Shown here: in pieces, positions 1-7,400 of the stretch
Position numbering within the stretch: position 1 is the stretch's first letter
How the letters are laid out: each line of letters opens with the position of its first letter
NCBI GenBank assembly: GCA_030149115.1
Contig: JASBSE010000529.1
Location: 1 to 8,023, forward strand
DNA: 8,023 bases
Direction: 5' to 3'
From: Winogradskyella sp.
Lineage (GTDB): Bacteria; Bacteroidota; Bacteroidia; Flavobacteriales; Flavobacteriaceae
Translations under genes and position numbers: made by a program
The notes under the pieces: model-generated
Told to the model about the DNA's origin: nothing
Seen by the model: the letters and a program-made list of their open reading frames with translations, nothing else
Databases searched by the model: none

Positions 1-61
1 TTTAGTTTAATTTATAGAACTGCTATCTTGTACATTCAAAAATACCACTAAAAAAATAACT

Positions 62-664
62 ATGGCACTAGTAACTCCGTTATCTCCAGAGCACGATTTA
101 GAAACCAAGGAATTAGCAGAATTCTTTAATGAAACTTTAGGGTTTTGCCCTAATTCAGTCTTAACCATGCAACGCAGACCTGCCATAAGTAAAGCGTTTA
201 TAAATTTAAACAAAGCCGTTATGGCTAATGAAGGTCGCGTAACTTCTGCTTTAAAGCGAATGATTGCTTGGGTAAGTAGTAACGCTACAGGTTGCAGATA
301 CTGCCAGGCACATGCCATTAGAGCAGCTGAACGTTATGGTGCCGAACAAGAACAACTCGATAACATTTGGGAATACAGAACGCATCCTGCATTTAATGAG
401 GCAGAACGTGCTGCACTAGATTTTAGTTTGGCGGCTAGTCAAGTGCCTAATGCTGTGAATGCAGACATTAAAGCACGTCTCTACCAACATTGGGACGAAG
501 GTGAAATTGTAGAAATGCTTGGAGTGATTTCACTTTTTGGTTATCTCAACCGCTGGAATGACTCCATGGGAACAGATATTGAAACTGGAGCGGTAGAAAG
601 TGCGGACCAATACTTAGGCAAACATGGTTGGGAAAAGGGGAAACATGATGGAACCAAATACTAA
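62..664 (+). CDS. Carboxymuconolactone decarboxylase / AhpD-like peroxidase family protein
   Basis: The 200-residue product has the AhpD/CMD fold signature. A helix (about 60-74) leads into a redox motif with Cys78, Cys81 and His84 (GCRYCQAH), the pattern of the CxxC peroxidase members of this family. A second half (about 112-172) holds the family-typical NEAERAALDF and FGYLNRWNDSMG segments. Family members reduce peroxides or act as thiol-disulfide partners in the cytoplasm. No signal peptide is visible, so a cytosolic location is expected. The true substrate cannot be told from sequence. The ATG at 62 is the first in frame and gives a normal N-terminus for this family. The 61 bases upstream contain only a weak TAnnTTTG-like match (TACATTCA, 31-38). 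The next gene starts 7 bp after the stop, so the two are probably cotranscribed. Family assignment is secure; the specific function is not. Confidence 0.88.
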   Translation: MALVTPLSPEHDLETKELAEFFNETLGFCPNSVLTMQRRPAISKAFINLNKAVMANEGRVTSALKRMIAWVSSNATGCRYCQAHAIRAAERYGAEQEQLDNIWEYRTHPAFNEAERAALDFSLAASQVPNAVNADIKARLYQHWDEGEIVEMLGVISLFGYLNRWNDSMGTDIETGAVESADQYLGKHGWEKGKHDGTKY

Positions 665-671
665 AAAAATT

Positions 672-1442
672 ATGTTACTAAAAAAGTATAGTCTTCTTAT
701 AACTTTAGGCCTCATATTATTTGGCTGTAAGTCAGAAAAGGAAACCTCAAAAGATGATTCCTTTACCTTTATTGAACGTAATTCCTATTTAGTAGACAGT
801 TACAACGGTTTAGATTATTATCGCTTAACTGAAACCACCAAGCTTATGGATGGCTACTATGTTGTGGGTGATGAAACTAAAAAATGGGAAGAGTTTGAAT
901 GTAAAAAAGGCTTATTGAATGGAGACTATATTGTATTTCATGAAAATGGTGAGATTTTCTCTTTTTCAAAATATGCTAATGGGAAACTGAACGGTGAGGA
1001 GTTAATGTATGACCCTTTAGGAAACCTGACCAAAAAAAGCATGTATAAAAATGGTGTTTTAGTAGATAGTCAATTTACGTATTTTGATATCGGAAAAATA
1101 GAGTCTGAAATAAAATATGAAAACGGTCAAAAGGTAGAAACGCTTTATTACAATATGCTTGGCCATATAGTGTCTCAATCTTATATAAAAAATAGCCGAA
1201 CCATTACACAACGCCTCAAAGATGGGAAATTATATTCTGAAATGGTATCCTCTAATTACGATGATTATGAAAGCATAAAATTCTTTAACGAAGACGGAAG
1301 CACCAAGGCGTACTTAAGAAAAATTGAAGAGCGTGATAGTCTTTTTATATTAGAGCTCAACGATGACGGTAAGGAAATAAAGCGTGTTAATGTACAGTCC
1401 AACCCTGTTGAAGCCGCCCAATATTTTAAGTTGTTTAACTAA
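672..1442 (+). CDS. YwqK/MORN-repeat lipoprotein
   Basis: The product is a predicted 256-residue lipoprotein. A short basic n-region and hydrophobic stretch (2-17) end in the lipobox LFGC, with the lipidated Cys at residue 19. The following residues KSEKE are charged, loosely like the surface-export signals of Flavobacteriia lipoproteins, so outer-leaflet display is possible. Residues about 77-172 form four repeats with a 24-residue period, each with an aromatic-x-NG core and a later xxG turn (for example YANGKLNG, YKNGVL, YENGQKV). This is the YwqK/MORN_2 type of beta-hairpin repeat, often annotated as 'toxin-antitoxin system YwqK family antitoxin', a label that does not establish function. 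No toxin partner is seen. In-frame ATGs at 624, 645 and 648 would overlap the upstream gene and place extra polar residues before the signal peptide, so 672 is preferred. A terminator follows 27 bp after the stop. Confidence 0.8.
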   Translation: MLLKKYSLLITLGLILFGCKSEKETSKDDSFTFIERNSYLVDSYNGLDYYRLTETTKLMDGYYVVGDETKKWEEFECKKGLLNGDYIVFHENGEIFSFSKYANGKLNGEELMYDPLGNLTKKSMYKNGVLVDSQFTYFDIGKIESEIKYENGQKVETLYYNMLGHIVSQSYIKNSRTITQRLKDGKLYSEMVSSNYDDYESIKFFNEDGSTKAYLRKIEERDSLFILELNDDGKEIKRVNVQSNPVEAAQYFKLFN

Positions 1443-1468
1443 AAGGTTTTTTCTTGTATAATTTTATT

Positions 1469-1497
1469 AAATCTCATCAGAAATGGTGAGGTTTTTT
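1469..1497 (+). terminator. Rho-independent terminator of the peroxidase-lipoprotein unit
   Basis: Bases 1469-1478 pair with 1485-1494 to form a 10-bp stem with three G-T wobbles or fewer and a six-base loop (1479-1484). The stem runs into six T residues (1492-1497). It lies just after the lipoprotein gene and separates it from the SusC-like/macroglobulin unit, so the latter should have its own promoter. Confidence 0.8.
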
Positions 1498-1505
1498 GTT
1501 TTATA

Positions 1506-1540
1506 CACTTTACTCATTCATTTGGGCACTTTACTCATTC
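1506..1540 (+). repeat. Two identical 14-bp direct repeats with 21-bp period (probable activator site)
   Basis: CACTTTACTCATTC occurs at 1506-1519 and again, without mismatch, at 1527-1540. The 7-bp spacer ATTTGGG gives a 21-bp period, two turns of B-DNA, so both copies face the same side of the helix. The downstream copy ends about 27 bp before the predicted -7 element, placing the pair near -73 to -39. Tandem sites with a period of about 21 bp just upstream of a weak -35 region are the known arrangement for LytTR-family response regulators (AgrA, ComE, VirR). The bases do not closely match a consensus I can recall, so the regulator identity is inference. Confidence 0.65.
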
Positions 1541-1559
1541 CTTATTTCTAGCCAATGAA

Positions 1560-1587
1560 GTTGGTTATACATTTGAAATCAACCAAC
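1560..1587. repeat. Perfect 7-bp inverted repeat bracketing the promoter
   Basis: GTTGGTT (1560-1566) and its exact complement AACCAAC (1581-1587) are separated by 14 bp that contain the predicted -7 element. The half-site centres are 21 bp apart. It may be an operator for a dimeric regulator overlapping the RNA polymerase site. If transcription begins further upstream, it could be a leader hairpin just before the start codon. A chance origin cannot be excluded. Confidence 0.45.
1568..1575 (+). promoter_or_regulatory. Bacteroidota-type -7 promoter element for the SusC-like/macroglobulin operon
   Basis: TACATTTG matches the Bacteroidota -7 consensus TAnnTTTG at every fixed base. Transcription would start near 1579-1581, leaving a leader of roughly 18 bases before the ATG at 1598. 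The expected -33 TTG is not present at about 1544-1549 (the sequence there is ATTTCT), which fits a promoter that needs an activator, such as one bound at the direct repeats immediately upstream. Confidence 0.6.
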
Positions 1588-1597
1588 ACATAGAACT

Positions 1598-4426
1598 ATG
1601 AATAAAATTATATTCAAAATATTCGTATTGCTCATAGTATTCCCAGTGCTCTGTTTCGCTCAAGAAGGAACGGTAACAGGAACACTTACCATTTCATCAG
1701 ACGGCTTGCCTTTGCCTGGAGCCTCTATAATCGTTAAAGGAACGACCTATGGAGTACAAACCGATTTTGATGGAAATTACAGTATAAAATGCAATGTAGG
1801 TGATGTTTTAGTTATTAGCTATGTTGGTATGGAGCCAAAGGAAATTACAGTGACATCTGATATGTTCGGAGCCATACAAAAAACAGAGGTTAAGCGAGTA
1901 AAAGTAAAACCTATTGAAACTGACGCTTATAGTGAAGCTTTAAAAAACAAAAAAAAAGAGCGTTTTAAAATACCTTCCATAGCAGATTCAAAGCATAGCT
2001 ATAACAAAAAAGACAACTACAATGCTTTGCATAGAATAAAAGACATTCAACTTGACCCAGAACATGTTAACCTAACCTATTTTAATCCAGATATTTATTT
2101 TCAGGTTGGAGTAAAATCTAACTTAAGCTTTCTGTTTGTTAAGGAAAGTAACTTACCAAAGTTACAATCTTCCTACAGCCAAGGAGCCACCGAAAATGGA
2201 TCTATTGTTTTTTTAGGACCAGAAACAGGAAACGCCTTTTCTTATGGACCAAACCTAAATACTTTAGAGTTTGATGGAAGTAATTATATATACGACAACA
2301 ACGGCAGACTGGTTACGCAAGGCAATGGAAATGGAGTTAGCTCTAAGCAGTACAACAATAGCGTGTTAAATACTGCCATTAGTAGGTTTACCAATGTGTA
2401 TTTTGATGTTGACACAGATGAATGGACTACAGGACTTGACTTTAGTCAGAAAAACACCGAAGATATTTTTGGTAGAGCACAAAAAATAAATAACAATCTT
2501 GCACTAAACTTTAAAACCCTTAATCGTAACAGTGAAGAACTAAGTTGGAAATCATTTATTAAATACAGCCACTGGAAAAACAACCAACCTAACATTAATG
2601 GATTTAGAAATAACCTCCTTTTAAATTCATGGGTAACACCTGTGTCTTTTAATAATGGTCAAGGCAGCGTTTTACCAGACAATACACAACGCAGTTTTAG
2701 CCCAACCAACTATAACAATCCTGAATGGCTATTTAACAATAAAAACTATGATGCCAACACCTTATTTGTAGCCAACCTAGAAAATGACATAAATATTGGT
2801 GACGACTTTTCAATAGGAAGTCAATTAAGCTATAAAACAACAGAAAACGAGCAAAACTTTGGTTTGTTTACCAACACTGTAGGTTTTGAAAGTGGCTATC
2901 TAAGCAACAAAACCATAAAAACCAATAGCTTCAATGTGATGCTAGACTTACACTATGACAAATACTTGGGAGATTTTTCCATAGATGTACGTTCCATTAC
3001 TAGATTTAAAAATGAGCAATTAGATTATACATTCAAAGAATCTGATGGTTTTGATGCTTTTACATTTTCAAATCCAAATAGCACCACTGAAATCTCTAAT
3101 CGCATTAATCGAAATGTGCTAAGACCACATCAGTCTGTTACTCTAAAATATAAAAGGTACTCTAAAATAGTATTTAGTAATACTTCATATATATCTTCCA
3201 TTCAGAAAAACAAATTGCTTTTACCTTCATCTATTATAAAAGTTGATTTAGCAGATATTTTAGACATCTATGATTTTTATGATTTTTCGCTTAGCGCAAC
3301 AAGTGCTTTTGATGTTAATGAAATGCCTCTTTTTTACAACAATCAAAGTCACAACAGTCTGCAGTTATTACCTTCAGAAAGTCTTGGCTACACTAGTAAC
3401 ATTGACTTATTTATAAACGAAGACTTAGATTTAGAAGAGCGACACGATTATTCCTTTAATCTCAATTTAGACTTTTATTTATGGGATATTAATTGGGATT
3501 TTACTGCAAGCTATTTTGGCTCAAAAACCAAAGGAAGTGTGTTCCCTGTTTTGGAAGGCAATCAATTTCAACTTCAAAATATTGCAGATATTACCAATAA
3601 AGGTCTAGAGCTGCAATTAGATGTTTATGAAAGGTTTGGTAGTGTACGTTGGGATAGCAGACTAAGCTTTATGACCAACAAAAATAAAGTTACCAAACTA
3701 TACAGTAATGAAGAGCGCGTACCAATTGCTGGTTTTCAAAATGTGTCTAAAAATTTAATCGTTGGCCAACCTGCTGGTGTTATTGTAGGAACTGCTTTTG
3801 CAAGAGACACTCAAAACAATATCATTATAGATGACAATGGCTACCCAATTGTAGATACAGAACAACAAATTATTGGTAATCCAGTACCAGATTTTACTCT
3901 TGGCTTTTCTAACCGTTTTACCTGGAAGAAATTAAAATTTCATTTCGTGTTAGATTACCAAAAAGGAGGAGACACATGGAATGGCACTCAAAATGTGCTC
4001 AACTATTTTGGCACATCACAACAGTCTGCAGATCAAAGAAACATCACAAACTATGTTTTTAATGGTGTAAATGCACAAGGCAATACAAACACAATTCCTG
4101 TAGATTTTTATAATCCTGAAGATGGTATTGAAAATAACCGCTTTGTTCGCTACGGCTTCAGTGGTGTTGCAGAAGAAGCCATTGAAGATGCTGGCTATCT
4201 TAACCTAAGAACCATTGAGCTTTCTTATGATTTTGCTAAAAGCAATTATGATTTTTTCAGGCAAGTTGAAGTAGGACTTTACGCTCATAACCTCATCACA
4301 TTTACAAAATACAGAGGAGCATCACCTTATTCATCACTTTTTGATACCAATTCTGGACATAATCTTAACTTTTTCAATACTCCTTTAATGAGTGAAGTTG
4401 GGCTAAAAGTCAACTTAAAAATATAA
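1598..4426 (+). CDS. Plug-less SusC-type outer-membrane beta-barrel with N-terminal carboxypeptidase-regulatory-like domain
   Basis: The 942-residue product has a signal peptide with likely cleavage after Ala21 (CFA/QEG). A carboxypeptidase D regulatory-like domain follows (about 24-95), with the usual PLPGASIIVKGT, DFDGNYSI and LVISYVGM motifs that open SusC/RagA proteins. A normal SusC would next carry a TonB-contact motif and a plug of about 120 residues (VRIRG, xxVDGVP, LKDAAAxxIYGSRGxNGVIxITTK). None of these is present; only a lysine-rich linker (about 96-164) intervenes. From about 165 on the sequence is SusC-type barrel: LPKLQSSYSQG and GPETGNAFSYGPNL near the first strands, the LDYQKGGDTWNGTQN segment near 783-796, and the C-terminal LNLRTIELSYDF, YAHNLITFTKYRGASP and MSEVGLKVNLKI strands. 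The protein should sit in the outer membrane as a wide channel. No SusD gene follows; a plug-bearing macroglobulin gene begins 5 bp after the stop and probably supplies the plug. Barrel assignment is firm; the substrate is unknown. Confidence 0.88.
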   Translation: MNKIIFKIFVLLIVFPVLCFAQEGTVTGTLTISSDGLPLPGASIIVKGTTYGVQTDFDGNYSIKCNVGDVLVISYVGMEPKEITVTSDMFGAIQKTEVKRVKVKPIETDAYSEALKNKKKERFKIPSIADSKHSYNKKDNYNALHRIKDIQLDPEHVNLTYFNPDIYFQVGVKSNLSFLFVKESNLPKLQSSYSQGATENGSIVFLGPETGNAFSYGPNLNTLEFDGSNYIYDNNGRLVTQGNGNGVSSKQYNNSVLNTAISRFTNVYFDVDTDEWTTGLDFSQKNTEDIFGRAQKINNNLALNFKTLNRNSEELSWKSFIKYSHWKNNQPNINGFRNNLLLNSWVTPVSFNNGQGSVLPDNTQRSFSPTNYNNPEWLFNNKNYDANTLFVANLENDINIGDDFSIGSQLSYKTTENEQNFGLFTNTVGFESGYLSNKTIKTNSFNVMLDLHYDKYLGDFSIDVRSITRFKNEQLDYTFKESDGFDAFTFSNPNSTTEISNRINRNVLRPHQSVTLKYKRYSKIVFSNTSYISSIQKNKLLLPSSIIKVDLADILDIYDFYDFSLSATSAFDVNEMPLFYNNQSHNSLQLLPSESLGYTSNIDLFINEDLDLEERHDYSFNLNLDFYLWDINWDFTASYFGSKTKGSVFPVLEGNQFQLQNIADITNKGLELQLDVYERFGSVRWDSRLSFMTNKNKVTKLYSNEERVPIAGFQNVSKNLIVGQPAGVIVGTAFARDTQNNIIIDDNGYPIVDTEQQIIGNPVPDFTLGFSNRFTWKKLKFHFVLDYQKGGDTWNGTQNVLNYFGTSQQSADQRNITNYVFNGVNAQGNTNTIPVDFYNPEDGIENNRFVRYGFSGVAEEAIEDAGYLNLRTIELSYDFAKSNYDFFRQVEVGLYAHNLITFTKYRGASPYSSLFDTNSGHNLNFFNTPLMSEVGLKVNLKI

Positions 4427-4431
4427 ACACT

Positions 4432-7400
4432 ATGAAAAAACTTATACAAAACACTAAATTTTTGGTGATTGCCGGACTTTGCTTCTTCACGTTGCTGTCT
4501 TATAAAGCTTTTGAAGCATTTAATAATCCATTAGAGAAGATATACACTCAAACGGACAGACCGTTCTATTTTCCTGGAGAAACCATTTGGTTTAAATCTT
4601 ATATCGTCAATACAGATAATACTATTACGACCATCAGTGACGTGATGCATGCGGAATTAATTTCGCCTAAAGGTGCTGTTGTAACATCCTTAAATCTTAA
4701 TGTAAAACAAGGATATGCTTACGGAAATTTTGATATAAGCTCGGATTGGGTTGGTGGCATTTACACTTTAAAATGCTACACCAATTGGATGCGTAATTAT
4801 GGTGAGGATTCATTTTTTACCAAAAAAATCACTATTCAAAAAGTGGTAAAACCAAAGCTGTTACTTAATCTAAAATTTGAAAAAGAAGGCTACGGAAAAT
4901 CCTCTGAGGTTATTGCAAATCTTGAGGTTAAGGATTTAAAAAATCAACCTTTATCACATACTGAAGTTACGTATAAAGTGAGTGTAAAAGGCACAGACAT
5001 TATAAATGATGTTGTGGTTACAAACAAAGACGGTAAAGCCAAACCCAGCTTTACATTACCAGAAAACTTGGAGTCCGTTGATGTGGTTTTAAACGCTTTG
5101 GTATATCACAACGGCACCACAGAATCTATCTCAAGAGCTGTTCCTGTGGTTTTAAACACTATTGATCTTCAGTTTTTACCAGAAAGTGGTAAAATTGTAG
5201 CTGGCACTTTAAACAAAGTTGCTTTTAAAGCTCTTAATGAATTTGGAAAACCTGTAGATCTCAAAGGAGATGTTGTAAATGCGAAAGGAGAAACCGTTTC
5301 AAACTTTGAAAGTTTTCATGATGGCATGGGAAGTTTCAATTTTAACCCAATTAAAGACGAAGTATACTATGCTAAGATTACAGAACCTTTCAGTTCTGAG
5401 GAATTAATTCAGCTACCAAAAGTGTACGAAAACGGTGTTCGATTTTCTGTTACAACAGATAGTCTATCAACCAATTTAGATATTTTTTCAACCTATAGCA
5501 CACCTTTATTTCTTGAGGCTTCTAATGCAAGTGCATTGCTCTTAAAAAAGGAAATCGGTCTCAAAAAAAATATAAGCTTAAACACTTCAGAATATCCTAT
5601 GGGTATTACCAAATTCAGTCTAAAAAATGAATATGGTAGTACATTCGCAGAGCGTTTGGTGTTTCTAAATCCTCACAAAAAACTTCATGTAGACCTCAGC
5701 CTAGATAAGGAAGTGTACAATACCAGAGAAAAAGTAAAACTCACTATAAAAACATACGATGTGAAGCAGAATCCTATTCCTGCAAACTTATCATTGGCCG
5801 TTGCGGATAATAAATTACTGTCCTTTGCTGACGACAAGCAAGACCATATTTTATCCTACTTATTGGTATCTTCTGAATTGAAAGGAAAAATTCATAAACC
5901 AGATTTTTACTTGAATCCAAAAGAGCCAAAATCTAAAACAGCAATAGATTATGTGATGCTAACCCATGGTTGGAGAGACTATATCAATGCACCTACCGTT
6001 ACTAAGGAAAATGCACAATATCTACCAGAACAGAGCGCTATACAAACTGGTGTTGTGCTCAACAAAAAAGGGAAACCAACACAAGCACATTTACTGCTTT
6101 TTGATAGAGAGGGTAATAAAGTTTTGGTTTTTGACACCGAAGAAGATGGCTCTTTCGCTTTTAAATTCAACAATAATTACAATCTTACTTTATTGGCTTA
6201 CAAAGACAATGGAGAACGTGTTACTATTGAAGAAACATCCTTAGAAGAAGGACGATACTACAGCCAAACACCAACTAAAAATGTAGAAAACAAAGAGAAT
6301 ATTAAGTCTTTTGACAAAAATGAAAAACCACTACAAAACACTATTAAACAAAAGGCAAAAATATCTGTTGGCTTAGAAGAAAGTGAAAACGGTTTAGATG
6401 AAGTTGTTGTTGTGGGTTATGGCACCACACGTAAAGAAAGCCTTACAGGTTCTGTGACAGTGATTTCACAAGAAGAAATAGCATCAAACGGCAATTCTGT
6501 TATCAATGCTTTGGCTGGCGAAGTGGCTAGTGTTAACGTAACAAATGCTAACGGACAACCTGGTAGTGCTCCAAACGTTAGAATCAGAGGCTTTGGCAGT
6601 GTGTCTGGTAATAACGAACCTCTTGTTGTAGTAGATGGTGTACCTTACGATAGGTCTGCTTTGAGCGACATCAGCCCTCAGCAAGTAAACAGTGTAACAG
6701 TTCTAAAAGATGCTGCTGCAACTAGCATTTATGGTAGCAGAGGCTCTAACGGAGTTATTATCATTACCACCAAAAACGATAGCTACCCTTATTATAAAGG
6801 AGCCACAAAACGATTAAATAACCGAGACTATAAAAACTATGCTGTAAAGCAATTTTACCACTATATTGGAAACCACATAGACACTCCAAGAAGTTTCTAC
6901 ATGCCAATCTATGAAGGAAAAAATCTACCAGAAGAGCGTACCGATTTTAGACAAACCATATACTGGAATCCTGTGGTACAAACCAATGCTGATGGTATTG
7001 CTGAAATTGAATTTTATAATTCTGATGCTGTAACGTCGTTTAAAATTTCTGCTGAAGGCATTGGTTATAATGGTCTTGTAGGCAAAGCAGATAAATTATA
7101 CGCTACCAAAAAGCTGTTGAACATTGACATAAAAACACCTAATTACATGGTGCTAAATGATACCATTTCATTGCCAATTACCATAACAAATGAAACTGAA
7201 AAAGCCATGGAAACTAATTTAAAGTTTCTATTGCCTGAACATTTAAAGATGGTATCGTCTATTGATGAAAAATTAAACGTGGAAGCTAAAAACGCTGTCA
7301 CCAAAACCATAAAAGTTATACCTATTGAAAAGGGTGAAGACTTAGACATTTCTATTTTGGCAGAATCTGAAGACTATAAGGATATCATAAAGAAAAAGGT

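Noticed and set aside
31..38. TACATTCA as the promoter of the AhpD-like gene
   Set aside because: It matches only part of TAnnTTTG, and the -33 region would fall at the window edge, so it cannot be supported.
7..318. Minus-strand open frame opposite the AhpD-like gene
   Set aside because: It lies wholly antisense to a gene with clear family motifs and has no recognisable domain.
624..671. Longer start for the lipoprotein gene at 624, 645 or 648
   Set aside because: These starts overlap the end of the upstream gene and put up to 16 extra polar residues before the signal peptide; the ATG at 672 gives a compact lipoprotein signal with Cys at residue 19.
1506..1540. The two 14-bp repeats as a CRISPR remnant
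   Set aside because: Repeat and 7-bp spacer are far too short, there are only two copies, and no cas genes are seen; the position fits a promoter site.
4462..4491. Cys17 of the macroglobulin as a lipidation site
   Set aside because: The preceding residues are Ala-Gly-Leu and the -1 position is Leu, which does not fit a lipobox; the hydrophobic run also continues past the Cys.
5966..6244. Plus-strand 92-codon open frame inside the macroglobulin gene
   Set aside because: It is out of frame with a continuous, domain-rich reading frame and has no family features.
6394..6774. Plug in the macroglobulin as an assembly error or chimeric join with a susC gene
   Set aside because: The reading frame is continuous across both edges, the flanking MG and A2M motifs are intact, and the neighbouring barrel lacks just this domain, so a real architecture is more likely. 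Read mapping over 6350-6800 would settle it.
5979..7349. Short minus-strand open frames (5979-6173, 6484-6684, 7143-7349)
   Set aside because: All are antisense shadows of the macroglobulin reading frame without motifs of their own.
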